Below are positions 1-18,078 of a DNA stretch of 64,000 nt, one piece after another. Where the stretch lies: NCBI GenBank assembly GCA_034670405.1, contig JAXDDX010000148.1, positions 112,501 through 176,500 on the forward strand. Reading direction: 5' to 3'. The stretch comes from Hoplostethus atlanticus (lineage: Eukaryota > Chordata > Actinopteri > Trachichthyiformes > Trachichthyidae). Each line of letters begins with the position of its first letter. Position 1 is the first letter of the stretch. Under the pieces are notes generated by a model. It was not told where the DNA came from and made no database searches. It was given only the letters and a program-made list of their open reading frames with translations. Position numbers and translations under genes: made by a program.

Positions 1-597
1 TCCATATATACATTAATATAAGTAATACATATCCATATGTAACATAGTTATTATTGAGTATAATTCCACTTGGTACTTGTTGAGTTTATGTTATGTCTGT
101 GCTATGCTGCCCCCTGCTGGTGGTGTGTGCCTGGCTGACTATTAGTGTATGAGATTGGGTGTACATCTGCCCAGTCGGCGAGTGCGCTGATACCGGTAGG
201 TTGCTCATAGTCGGATAGAATTCCAATAAAACTGCATCTTATGTTTAAAGTATGTATAAGTGTAGAATATTGAGTTCGGATATATCCGAGCATATATGTG
301 TGTACTATGTTTCGTGGATATTCTTTTTTTAATGTATTTTACGATTATAAGGGGCTTGCTAACCATGAGCACATGTGTGTTTTGTACAGTGTGCTGGCTA
401 ACAGGCATCTGCAAACTGACGGAGCTGTATATGTTTTGTGTTCCATCAGAAAATAAATCTGGCTTATGGCCTAAAATATCTTGGAGAGCGAGAGAAGATT
501 TGTCGTCATACACAACGCAACAGTTACACATATATACATTAATATAAGTAATACATATCCATATATACATTCATATATATCCATATATACATGAATA
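1..597. other. Gene-free AT-rich stretch
   Basis: I see no exon with convincing splice sites here. The stretch has short repeated AT-rich motifs around ATCCATATATACATT that recur at about 1-30 and 530-590, so the two ends look like diverged copies of one repeat. Short open frames on both strands lack any recognisable domain. Confidence 0.4.
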
Positions 598-1245
598 TCC
601 TCTCAAAGTCCTCCCCCAGTCCCATTCATCCACCAGTCCCAATCCTTTCCTAGTCCTCCCCTAGTTCCCCGGGGATCAATAAAGTATCTATCTATCATCT
701 AGTCCCAGTCCTCCACCAGTCCCAGTCCTCCACCAGTCCCAGTCCTCCTCCAGTCCCAGTCCTCCCCAGCCCCCTCCCAGTTCCAGTCTTCCCCCAGTCC
801 TCTCCCAGCCCCAGTCCTCTCCCAGCCCCAGTCCTCCCCCAATCCCAGTCTTCTCCCAGTCCTCCCCCAGTCCCAGTCACCTCCCAGTCCTGCCCCAGTC
901 CTCCTCCAGTTCCACTCCTCTCAGTCATCTCCCAGTCCACCCCTAGTCCCAGTTACCTCCCAGTCCTGCCACAGTCCTCCTCCAGTCCCCTCCCAGTTCC
1001 AGTCCCCTCCAGTTCCAGTCCTCTCAGTCATCTCCCAGTCCACCCCTAGTCCTCCCTCAGTCCCAGTCCTCTCCCAGTCATCTCCCAGTCCCAGTCCTGT
1101 CCCAATCCTCCCCTAGTCCCCCGGGGATCAATAAAGTATCTATCTATCATCTAGTCCCAGTCCTCCCCCAGTCCCAGTCACCTCCCAGTCCTTTCCCAGT
1201 CCCAGTCATCTCCCAGTCCTCTCAGTCCTCCCCCAGTCATTTCCC
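598..1245. repeat. CCCAGTCCT-rich minisatellite with higher-order duplication
   Basis: The stretch is built almost entirely from variants of CCCAGTCCT and CCTCCCCCAGT. The segment around CCCCGGGGATCAATAAAG plus a short TATC run occurs twice, near 667-700 and 1118-1152, so a block of about 450 bp was duplicated. Minus-strand open frames here (695-940) are low-complexity TG/GG repeats and are not genes. Confidence 0.85.
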
Positions 1246-1496
1246 AGACGTGCTGCCTGGAAATGGCTCATCTGATTGTAAGACAGGAGGACAGCAGGGT
1301 GGGGCTCTGCTGAGTCATCAGACCACAACGCCATGTGTTCGGATGCTACATACTCTGTATGTACTGCTAGTGTACTATTATCAGCATCTGGCCGGGCTAA
1401 GCTAACTGTGACTGTTTAACACCTGAAGGTCTCAGGTTCAATTCCCACAGCAGACACGTGTTGAGCAAGACACAACATCCACTACAGAGGGGGATG

Positions 1497-1523
1497 GATG
1501 TGTGTGTGTGTGTGTGTGTGTGT

Positions 1524-1560
<37 letters not shown>
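1497..1560. repeat. (TG)n microsatellite
   Basis: A run of TG dinucleotides with one GG interruption, directly visible. Confidence 0.95.
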
Positions 1561-1561
<1 letters not shown>

Positions 1562-1686
1562 TGACGTGACAGATGCCGTCTCAGCATGACTTCAGTGAAT
1601 GTGTGTGTGGGGGGAGGATGATTCTCTGGATGTGTGTTTACACCATGATTCAGTCTCTGATCAGCTGATTGTGTTTCTTCTCAACA

Positions 1687-1917
1687 GAATTTAATCTTCA
1701 TGGTTAATTTCTGTTTCTACTGAACTGATCATTTCATCACTGATCCATCTGATTGATTTAGTGTTTAGATCATGTAGCTTGTTAGCTAGCTAACCATAGT
1801 ATCTGGTCAGCTAACCATCACTGTCTTGTTGTTAACACATCTGGTTAGCACACTAGCTAATGTATCTAGTAGAAGCTAGCGTTAGCAGTGGCTAGTCGTC
1901 CCATGTTAACAGTAACT
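1687..1917 (+). repeat. Left arm of a long inverted repeat
   Basis: This segment is nearly the reverse complement of 3318-3550. Shared blocks include CTACTGAACTGATCATTTCA, TAGATCATGTAGCTTGTTAG and GAAGCTAGCGTTAGCAGTGG. The arms are about 230 bp with scattered mismatches and small indels, and are separated by about 1.4 kb. This is the layout of a foldback element or an inverted duplication. No transposase-like frame is visible between the arms, and similarity stops at the outer edges. Confidence 0.75.
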
Positions 1918-1960
1918 AAACTAGCCTGCTGGCTAGTTAGCTAGCTACCGGGAGTGTGTC

Positions 1961-2133
1961 TATGTTCCCTCAGCCCTATGTTCCCTCAGCCCTATGTTCC
2001 CTCAGCTCTATGTTCCCTCAGCCCTATGTTCCCTCAGCCCTATGTTCCCTGAGCCCTATGTTCCCTCAGCCCTATGTTGAGGAACTGAGGAACATAGGGC
2101 TGAGGGAACATAGAGCTGAGGGAACATAGAGCT
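1961..2133. repeat. 16-bp minisatellite that inverts on itself
   Basis: At least seven copies of a unit like TATGTTCCCTCAGCCC run in one orientation. Near 2080 the sequence flips to the reverse-complement orientation (GAGGGAACATAGAGCT). The block can therefore fold into a long hairpin. It sits inside the larger inverted repeat, close to its left arm. Confidence 0.85.
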
Positions 2134-2139
2134 GACCCC

Positions 2140-3317
2140 CTAGCTACCAGTTTGTTCAGGTTAACTAGCTGACTCTTCTCCAGCTCCAACTCAGAGTGTT
2201 TTGGAGTAGAGACTAGGGCTAAAGACAAGACAGTTTACTGAGTCACAGTAACCTACATTTGGAGACAAATCTACCTGATCACACTGATCACTTTTACTGA
2301 GAACGTTACTGGATGATCTACAGACACACCACAACAACCTGGTTCAGACAGTCAACTGGACACATTATTAACTAACTGATGATTCTCAGTCAGTGAAAAT
2401 ATTAAGAATGAAAGAAAAGGTTCTTTCTGTGCTGTTGGTTAAAATAATTCTAAATTAACTAATGGATTCAACCCAACAGCAGCTTCACCCTAACAGGACC
2501 AACCAGGTTAAATCAAGCTGGAATTACAGAAACTCTTCAACCGGGAAATACTGAGAGAGAGAGTGTGTGTGTGATACTGGTTTGACTGGTCATATGTTTA
2601 CCATGACATCACTCAGAGCTGATTCATCCAGTGTGTGTTTGTTGGAGAGAGAGAAAATTAGGAAAAGAGGGAGAGTCTAGGAAAGTGTGTTTGTGCGTGT
2701 GACGCTGGTCGTACTGGTTTTAGCTACCATGACTCATCCAGAGCCATGCTGAATATCCAGTTCATCTCCCAGTAAGCCTCCCCACCCCAATCACTATGCA
2801 TTATACAGGATGATGTCACCTGGAGAGGCGGGGCTTGTCAGACAAAAACTCACCTGTCAGGGTTAGGCCTGCATCTGCCAGTCTGCTTCATGCTACTTAG
2901 CCAGTCTGGCTCATTTCAGGTTTATTTGGTTCCACAAAGCAAGCTCAACATAGTTCAAGCTGAGTTGCTATGGCAACTTATGCTTCGAAACTAGCCTGGC
3001 CCGAGCCTACCCAATAAAAGTCTAACCAGAGAGACGTGCTCGTTACGTTGTGGTGGATCTATTTATTTTTTATTTTTCTTGCAAACCTCATCTGAGTCGC
3101 TCCTCAAACTGCTCCATTGCTATTCTCTGTTTCATTTAGTTTCTTTTAGTTTACCGGCTATACTCCGGTGTTCAACCAATCAGCGTTTGTTTGACGCACA
3201 CGACCACAGCGACGTGTTGTTGAGATTTGGGAGGTGTGCGAGTCGACGCGGGTAAGCATCGCCTGCACGCTTACCCATAAACCCCTTCTGTGCATACGCG
3301 GAGACGTTTACGTGTAA
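2140..3317. other. Centre of the inverted-repeat unit, no gene seen
   Basis: This is single-copy-looking DNA between the two inverted arms. I find no frame longer than about 60 codons with splice support, and no tRNA or other RNA gene. A GC-rich patch with CpG dinucleotides lies near 3180-3310. Confidence 0.4.
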
Positions 3318-3550
3318 GTCACTTTAACATGGGACTACTAGCCACTGCTAACGCTAGCTTCTACAAGCTACGTTAGCTAGTGTGCTAATCAGATGTGCTA
3401 ACAACAAGACAGTGGTGGTTAGCTGACCAGATACTATGGTTAGCTAGCTAACAAGCTACATGATCTAAACACTAAATCAATCAGATGTATCAGTGATGAA
3501 ATGATCAGTTCAGTAGAAACAGACAGAAATTAACCATTAAGATTCAATTC
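3318..3550 (-). repeat. Right arm of the long inverted repeat
   Basis: Reverse complement of 1687-1917 with scattered differences. The inner edges match as CCCATGTTAA near 1905 and its complement near 3325. The outer edges match as AATCTT...ATGGTTAATTTCTG. See the left-arm entry. Confidence 0.75.
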
Positions 3551-4405
3551 AACATGGCCGCCAGAGGGGGCGGGGCTACACCATTACTGATAGTTAGAAA
3601 GACAGCAATTTCATAGAGTTGCTTTAATTTGATGTGTTCTATCATGTTACTGTTATTATGTGGCAGACCGGGGAGGTGGGGGTGCTGGTTCGCCGGGGTC
3701 AACAGGGTCACAGGGGTCAACGGGGTCTGGAGGACCAGGAGACAAAGGGTTCCTGGAGCCTCCCTCCTCCGGAGCTCCGTCCTGGGCTACAGCTGGGGGG
3801 TTTGATGCATTCCTCAGGGAGTTTTACCATCATCCCCCCCCCCCACACACACACACACACACACAAGCTCTGAGGAAAACACAATGCCTAAACAGCATGG
3901 GTCCTCCTATTTCCTTTGAATGGATTTACCCCCCCAGCGACACACAAACCATTCATCACCACACACACTCACACACACACACACACAAGCAGCCAAACCT
4001 GTTTAAATGTGGCCACATCAACTAAACATTAAAACACACACGCTGGACCTGTCAATCACAACTGTCCAATCAGAACAGATGGAGCTGATCACACCTCTAA
4101 TCGCTGATTGGCTGCTTAACGAGACACATTAACATACATGAACAGGAATGTGTGTGTTTTTATTGTGTCTGCGTCACAGTGCCCCCCCCCCCCCCACGCC
4201 TGTCAAAACACACTCCCTCCACATCCATCTCACCACAGCCCTGCAGTCACACCCCTCCCCCCCCCGACAGACACTCTCGCCTAAGGGTGGCAGTCTGGCT
4301 GCTAGGAGGGTCAGAGGTCAACACCTGACACATACACACACACACACACGAGGAGGCGGCGGCCGCCGTTGTGGGTATTTATAGAACCGCTCTCTGGTCT
4401 GTCTG

Positions 4406-5569
4406 GGGCCTGTTCCAAGAAGCAGGTTCAGCAAACTCTGAGTCTAACCCTGAACTCTGAGCTGATTCATTCCGAGAAGGCAAAGTCTGAGTTTTCGGTT
4501 CCAGAACGGCTGATCTGAGTTAGTTCAATCAACTTTGAGTATGTTCACCTTGAGTTAAGACAATAAAAAGCCATCATCAATGGAGGTCCGATACTACGAT
4601 TCACCATGGCAACCAGCAAGCAGGAGGGTCGTAAAGGAGAGGGAATTGGCGTGGGAGAGAATCGCTGCCCGAGTCAATGCGTACGTTTGAATGCAGCAGT
4701 GTATTCATTTAACATTTAACCACACTTTCTTATAATATTACCTACATGTGAGAAAGTGGTGGAATGGTATTGGAAAAAAAATATTTTCATTTAGGTGCAA
4801 TCCCACGGGCGCAAAGCGCACTTGGCAGCAGCTGAAAATGAAATATAAAAACATTACAGTCATTTAGCAGACGCTTTTATCCAAAGCGACTTACAAAGGT
4901 GATAGTTAACACTATGTGGGGATTGAACCCACAACCCTGCGACTGAGAGTCTAATGCTCTACCAACTGAGCTGTCTGAGCCAGACATACTTCAAATGTTG
5001 TACTTGGGGCAGCAAATTAGAAAGGCAGATCTAGAAATGTGATTACTGGAACATAAGTTAGAGGTGGGTGCATGGTCACAGGTGAAATGTGTTGTTGGAA
5101 CAATATAAAAATACTAACTGTTGCTTTTGTATTTGGAGGAAATAAAGAAGACCAAATGAAAGGTGTCTTTATTTGACTGCTCGGGGTGGTGGTAGCTTAA
5201 TCCGTGAAGTGTAAACGGCATATTATATCTCGGACAGCTCTTCCATCCTGGACATAGAACATCTAATCGGGGTCTCAAAATCCTCTCCCGACGTGAGGCT
5301 ATGCCAATTACTTCCGCTTGAATATCGATCGGGTTACGAGGAAAGGACACGCCATGTCCGACAGCTGCTTCAGGTTCAGCAGAGGGAGGAGACAGGGAGA
5401 AAGTCAGGGTTTGTTCAAGAAAACCTGCCAGCGAGCAGGTTAGGTTCACAGAGTCAGTTACCATGGTAACTGAATCAGAGTTTGAGTTACCTCTCTTTCT
5501 GGAACGGAGAACCCAGAGTTTCCCTCATCTCAGGGTTAACAAACTAAACCCGCTTCTTGGAACAGGCCC
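4406..5569. mobile_element. Harbinger-like DNA transposon, non-autonomous, with Myb/SANT-type coding remnant
   Basis: The terminal inverted repeats begin GGGCCTGTTCCAAGAAGC at the left and end with its complement at the right, flanked on both sides by CTG, a possible 3-bp target duplication. A diverged Myb/SANT-type coding remnant lies on the plus strand. One piece reads WERIAARVNA (near 4650-4680). After an apparent intron it continues CNPTGAKRTWQQLKMKYKNI (near 4797-4857), then GQQIRKADLEM near 5006-5040. This domain is typical of the accessory protein of PIF/Harbinger elements. A SINE interrupts the coding remnant. No DDE transposase is visible, so the copy is not autonomous. Confidence 0.8.
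4850..4985 (-). mobile_element. tRNA-derived SINE nested in the Harbinger-like element
   Basis: Read on the minus strand, it starts with a tRNA-Lys-like head: an A-box-like GCTCAGTTGGTAGAGC and a B-box GGTTCAATCC. It ends with the common fish repeat motif AGTCATTTAGCAGACGC and AAAGCGACTTAC. The flanks would not pair as an acceptor stem, so this is a SINE and not a working tRNA gene. Confidence 0.75.
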
Positions 5570-6342
5570 CTGGTCTCGTCTCCTCAAGGAGGAAAAAAAC
5601 AAGTGTGGGTCGTCTTTGAAGAGACGAGGGCTGCTAGGGAGGAGGTGGTGAGGAGCGAGGAGGAGAGGTGAGATTTTGTTCATTTCATTTTTCTTCCGTA
5701 ATTGCTTGTTTTATCTTGTAAAATATTCTCTTAACTGCTTTCATAAATTCCTTATAAACAATAATATAAGGCGACATCGCCCCCTAGTGACCCGTCAGGA
5801 CATTACACACTAAACAGGTTCACATAGAACCCTTTATATTCTGTTTACTCCTAATCCAGTTTACTGTTATTCCAGATTAATTGACCTCAAATCAGTTCCT
5901 ATGTTACTTTTATATATTTTAGGCATTCAGTATACGTTTCCACTCTCCCCTTTCTTTCATGGTTCCTGAACTCATCGCTGATCAACAGAAAATCATGATC
6001 ATTATTTTGTGGCTCCAGTTTGACTCCATCTGACTTAGTGTTGTACCCAACCTGGCTTCTATATGTTCCATGCTCAATGTTCATGGTGCTGTGAAGAACC
6101 TTTAAGAACGCAGAACATGCTCCAAACCAACAGAATTACAGAACCTTTTAAGAATCACTGGGTTCTTTATTCTGGTGTTCCAATTTATTTCAACCAGTCA
6201 GAGGGTCTTTGAGACATTATGGTTCTGACCCTGACCAGAGAACCCTGAAGAACCAGTACTGGTCTACTACAGCTAGAAGAATCCCACCAGGACAGATGAT
6301 CCCTGCTGAGAAAGAATTACAGATCAACTTCAATCAAATGTT
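5570..6342. other. Region downstream of elavl1, no gene seen
   Basis: No exon or strong repeat is recognised. It lies beyond the proposed elavl1 polyadenylation signal. A longer elavl1 3' UTR could extend into it. Confidence 0.35.
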
Positions 6343-6348
6343 TTTATT
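6343..6348 (-). terminator. Candidate elavl1 polyadenylation signal
   Basis: TTTATT on the plus strand reads AATAAA on the minus strand, within AGAAATAAAAAC. It lies about 1.1 kb downstream of the elavl1 stop codon and would give a 3' UTR of ordinary length for this gene. More distal signals are possible. Confidence 0.45.
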
Positions 6349-6360
6349 TCTAGAATGTGG

Positions 6361-6463
6361 CGTTGTGGTGATGATGATGATGATGGTGGTGATGGTGGTG
6401 GTGGTGGTGATGATGATGATGGTGGTGGTGGCGGCGATGATGATGATGATGATGGTGATGGTG
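6361..6463. repeat. (GAT/GGT)n trinucleotide repeat
   Basis: A near-continuous run of GATGAT and GTGGTG triplets just downstream of the elavl1 polyadenylation candidate. The overlapping plus-strand frame at 6209-6514 is mostly poly-Met/Val from this repeat and is not a gene. Confidence 0.9.
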
Positions 6464-7442
6464 CACCTACAGACTGGCAGTATCAAGTCTACATGTCATC
6501 TATGGACTGAGTAAAGAAAAACTACATACAAAAAGGTGAAGTTTGTTTTTTCTGTTCTTATTGAGGCCAGACACAGAACACATGGAAACAACATCTAGAA
6601 ACTGAGCCAGAGTTACAGTCAGGAGTCAAAACAGAAACTGGAATGATTCTGTCACGTTTTAACTGAACATGAAAGAAAAGAAGATCCACTGATACACAGA
6701 ACTGGTCTGGTCGTCTGAACCATTGAACTGATCCCAGTTCAGCTCCCAGTGCTGAAGATGCTGCTTTGGTCAACTATCATGGGCTCTTGATATTAGAGCT
6801 ACAGACCGGGCTAAACACAAAGAAATTAAAGTCACAGGAAAGTTCGCCAAAGACATTTTGATTGGCGGACAAAGAAAAATAAATGAAAGGAACCAGGCTC
6901 TCCTCACAAGGAGCCTCAATAGAAAGAAATTAAAAAAGAAGAAAAAGAAATACTTGCTCCTTAAACAAGAAGAACAGGGTGATCTACTGGATCACTTAAT
7001 ATTCCCATTAACATTTGACAAGTGATGAAGAGGAGGGTTGCATTAGAAAACCACAAAGTACCATCAGCATATATACACTATCAGCAGACCAGGCCTAAAA
7101 ACCTGGTTCCACAAGAGGGCCAAACCAGGCTAACTAGGGCTATCTGACTAGCCAATCAGGGCTCGTCATCTGGGGTTTGTCTTCCTGCTGCCGCCGCCAT
7201 CTTGGATCCAGTTCCTAATTAATGAGAGCAGTTTTGGATTGTGGTCATGAACATCAGACAGCAGCCGGCCAATGAGAATGTAGGAATGAGGTGATGCGAC
7301 ACAGTATGAGGAAGCAGGCGTGAGGCAGAACAGAAGAACTCACTAACAGGAACACCAACACTTTTCCTGCCTGCTGGGAAAAAGACTTTGAGAACAAAAA
7401 TAGAAAAATAAAATCACAGTAACAAACTGATTTCCTCCTCCT

Positions 7443-14030
<6,588 letters not shown>

Positions 14031-14053
14031 GGAGACGATTCAGATGATCCCGT

Positions 14054-16440
14054 CTGAAAGAACAGCAGCGGATGGTCAGTAACCGGTAACTGGTCCTGTT
14101 TCATGGGATGTTCTTCCAGGACATGGATGTAACAGCGACCACAACAATACCGGTACGACACTTACTGGATGCCGGTATGTCCTGAGCAGACTGGCTAGCC
14201 CTGACACCTGCTGTGCCATCGTTAGATTCCGCTTCTCAATTATTACACACTAACATAAAACTGTAACACCAACACCAGTGTGAATGGGGGCCAGATTGGC
14301 CCCCAGAGAGGACAAGGGAATCGGGGCTAACCAACAGTGAACGTTGACTAAAACCAAGTACATGAAAAACAAGATGAGGTCAACAGATACCCGTTTGCTT
14401 TACCTGACGGACTACATCAGGAAGGAAATGGACAAAGGCAATTACTGTGGAATGGTCTTACTGGATCTCCAGAAAGCCTTTGATACAGTAAACCATAAAA
14501 TACTTATTTTTAAACTTAAGGCTATAGGTTTTAATGCAAATGCATTACAGTGGATGAAGTCATATCTTACAGTTAGAAACCAAGTAGTAGAGGTGGGTGG
14601 AATACTTTCAAATCCAAAGGAAATCAGCTGTGGAGTCCCCCAAGGGAGCATCCTAGGACCACTTTTGTTTTTACTTTATATAAATGACATGCAATCGGCA
14701 TGTTCTTGTCCTTTGTTTTTATTTGCTGATGATTCTGCCCTACTCATGTCCCACAAAAACAAAGATGTCGTAGAACAGTCATTGAGCACAGAATTGGCTA
14801 ATATCAGTAAGTGGCTGTCGGACAATAAATTGTCTCTTCACCTGGGCAAGACTGAAACCATACTTTTCGGTTCTAAACACAAAATAAAAAAATGGTCAGA
14901 ACTCTCAGTTATGTGCAATGGTATAAAGATCAAGGCAAAAAGTACAGTGAATTACTTGGGCTGTGAATTAGACCAGCAAGTGTCTGGGGATAACATGGCA
15001 GTCAAGGTATTGGGCAAGGTCAATTCAAGAACAAAATATCGGGCTAGAATAGCTAAATACTTTGACATAGGAACCATGAGGACACTTGCAACAGCCTTAG
15101 TTCAGAGCCAGTATGATTATGCCTGTACCTCGTGGTATAGTGGCACGTCACAATCTCTCAAAGATAAATTACAAACATCCCAGAATAGATTGGTGAGAGT
15201 AGTACTGAAGCTACATCCTAGGACTCATTTGGAAGAAAGTCATTTTAAATTATTAAATTGGCTTAGAGTCCCAAAAAGAGTTGCACAACTCAAAACCAGT
15301 ATTATTTATAAAATTCTGCATCACTCAGCCCCAAGCTATCTCTCTGGCTACGTCAGCTATATTAGTGAGGGTCATGACTACAACACCCGTTCCAGTATTG
15401 CCAACCGAAAAACATTGCGTTACAAAACTAAGGCAGGTAAGAATACTTTTCAAAACACCGGAGCAGAAGAATGGAACAAGCTGCCAAAAGAAATAAAAGG
15501 GATTCAGGTGGAGAGTAGGTTCAAGAAAAAGGTGAAACTTTGGCTTATAAGGCAAGTTTAATTAATATTTTGTTTAATTAATAAGCCATCAAGGGAAATA
15601 ACTGCTGCTTTTTATTTAGGTATTTATTAATTACGTGATTGATTGTTGTTATATGTGATGTATTTATTATGTTTTTATGGAGTGCTGATAGGCATTTGGA
15701 TGATGCGTGACTTTTTCTGCTCGCTGCTATATAGCCACCAGATAGAGGACCACAATGGAAATAAGTTGTCGTTTTGCCAACTTTTTTGTGTTATCCTCGG
15801 CAATTTATGATGTGCATGGATGTGTTGGCATGTGTTTGAGAGTATGTGAGTTCGTGTTTGTATATATCTGTTGTTTTCTTTTTGTTGTATTGTTTTTTTA
15901 AAATGTCAAATAAAACTACTACTACTAACACATTAAGACGTCGCCATTCACTGAGCTAACGTTGGCGTTAGCAGATTAGTCAAGTTAAAGGTTCCCAAGT
16001 AGCTTTCAAATGATGAGTAACAAGTACCTTAGTTAAGTAGCTGATATGTGACTCGGTAAAAATCAGTAGTGTTAACCAACCCGTAGTTTATAGGCCGCAA
16101 AGAAACAGGCTAGCTGTTAGCGTTAGCTTACCCCGCCGGAGGGAGCCTAGCTAGCTATCACAGTAACGTAAGCGAGTTATCTAGCCATCACTATATTTCT
16201 TACCTTTTACTTCAGTAAGTGGGTACAGCTTATCGTTTGAGAATATCGGATGTGAAGAAGTTGTATCTAAGCTAACGATCTAAGATAGTATCGTTTCAGT
16301 TTATCCCGTGTAAGACCAGGTTAACTGTCTCGTCCAAAAACAAAGGACGCTAGCTAGCTAGCTGCAGCTCCGGCGGGACTTTTCTGCTTCCAGGGTTCTT
16401 CCTCTTCTTCCTGAGTCAGGTAGGTGTCCATCAGTAATAA
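14054..16440 (-). promoter_or_regulatory. elavl1 5' region: proposed noncoding first exon and promoter
   Basis: The ATG exon begins at 14053 after a good acceptor (CTTTCAG). Upstream on the minus strand, GTAAAAG|GTAAGA at 16204/16203 is a strong donor. A noncoding exon from about 16204 up to around 16400 is therefore likely. The nearby GC-rich sequence with CTCCGGCGGGAC and no TATA box fits a housekeeping promoter. The transcription start itself cannot be placed. Nearly all of the resulting first intron is occupied by the LINE copy. Confidence 0.5.
14344..15927 (+). mobile_element. 5'-truncated non-LTR retrotransposon with a long open reverse-transcriptase frame
   Basis: An uninterrupted frame of 405 codons (14344-15561) carries reverse-transcriptase signatures: VLLDLQKAFDTVNH, CGVPQGSILGPLLFLLYIND and FADDSALL. 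It continues into the C-terminal region typical of the jockey/CR1/L2 superfamily, with RLVRVVLKL, HSAPSYLSGY and EEWNKLPKEIK. The 5' end, including the endonuclease, is missing. After the stop comes an AT-rich 3' UTR with AATAAA and a terminal (ACT)n tail (15916-15927), a tail type used by several non-LTR clades. The insertion lies in elavl1 intron 1, antisense to that gene. The intact frame suggests recent insertion. The exact clade is uncertain. Confidence 0.85.
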
Positions 16441-17220
16441 TGTTTTTGGCGCCACCTACTGACCTGGAGGGTGAATTGAGACTTTTGAATAACTAAAAAT
16501 TCTATTTCTTTACATAAATGATGCTTAGTGATTGGTAGAAACAAACCAACACCAACTCCGGATACTAAAAGGTAATCTTATGTTAGACAATGCTAGCTGC
16601 CTACAGGCTCTTCACGTACTGTATGCTAACATGTTAGCATGTGACCAGGACAGAAATCTACTGACACCAGAGATTGTTTTAGTGGTTTTCCTATGCTAAC
16701 TGATCCTAAAGGTAAATTGACCAATTAGCCAAGTGACCCTGAGAGCCTGCATGAGGGAAATCCAAATCTCCCCCAACGTCTTACCAGTCAGAAAGATGAA
16801 ACTCTATTCAAATAAATGCTGCTTGGAGTATTGGAGTGTGCAGGATTGAAGAGTGGATCCTACTGATGGAGAAAATGTCTCCAGTCACTTTCTACCAGGA
16901 TGTATGTTTCCAGTAAGCAAGGCCAATGGAGTTAACCTCTCCCTCATGCTGCCTGGTTCCAGTTTATATAATAATATACTTTCTCCTCCACTGAGTAGAG
17001 GAGAGTAATTATTTAATACAGCAGGGTCATGTGGTGAGAAAAACCATATTGATTATTACTGATTACAAAATATGTAATATATTGATTAAAGCTCATTGAT
17101 TCGCTGACAGAGCTGGAAAACATCACAGACTCTGGAAGACCATTCATTTCAATGGGAGTCTGTTACTGCTGGTTCATTCTACTGGACTAACCAACGTTAT
17201 TGTGATGAATACTTCATGCT
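16440..17220. other. Intergenic DNA upstream of elavl1
   Basis: No exon, RNA gene or clear mobile element is seen. Short frames here have no domain or splice support. Confidence 0.35.
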
Positions 17221-17221
17221 G

Positions 17222-17340
17222 TAATACTATAATCAATAGTAGTAGAAATAGTAGTAGCAATAGTAGTAGTACTACTAGTAGTACTAGAAGTCCACCAGTC
17301 TTTTGTGATACCTTTATGCTCCTGCAACCACAGAATTCTA

Positions 17341-17412
<72 letters not shown>
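17222..17412. repeat. (TAG)n and (TCTG/TCTA)n microsatellites
   Basis: An interrupted AGTAGT run at 17222-17290 is followed by a clean TCTG/TCTA tetranucleotide run at 17341-17412. The overlapping open frame 17202-17519 is repeat translation. Confidence 0.9.
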
Positions 17413-17876
17413 ATGGTACAGGTACCAGGATGGCCATCGTTTATTTTCAACATATTATTGCAACTACCGTGATCAGAATTGTTTTGCTGTCTGTCGTTCT
17501 CCTCTTCTGGTGTGTGTAGCCAGGTGGCGTCCGCTGGGTCCTAAAGCGAGCCGACGTCTCCGGTCTGCAGAGATACATACTTGCATACTTGGGATATTGT
17601 GCCATTTCCCGCCTCACGCATGCGCACTATTTTGGAACGCGCCAATGTTTATCGTTTGTGGAGATTTATTGTATTTTGATGTTTATGCAGGACTTTAATT
17701 TGTGTATTTTGATAGTTGGTATGTTCTGGGGTCGTTGTGGTCGTATATATGTAAATAGTTTTCTCTTTTTGGATACTCACCTTCACATTGTTTTTGGATT
17801 TTGGTTGCACCAATAAATCACCTTGCACTACAACTGCTATTTTGTGATCGTGCCATTTGTTTGGAGGGTTGAAGGC

Positions 17877-18007
17877 TTACGCCGGGGACACACTGGACGC
17901 GGAAAGAAAAGGAAGCGCCGCGATCGGCGCCGAATGAGCAAGAAGGAGTTTGGTTGTTCACACCGGCGCCGAACGTTCTCCGCTGGTTTTCTCAATGTAG
18001 GGGTTTG

Positions 18008-18078
<71 letters not shown>

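Noticed and set aside
3634..4025. Collagen-like plus-strand exon (GSPGSTGSQGSTGSGGPGDKG)
   Set aside because: Gly-rich by chance from GGGGTC repeats, then poly-C and (CA)n. A splice acceptor exists (TGTGGCAG), but no Gly-X-Y period is sustained and no neighbouring exon was found.
4911..4983. tRNA gene on the minus strand
   Set aside because: It has A and B boxes but no pairing acceptor stem and continues into a SINE body; the same unit recurs at 13265-13400.
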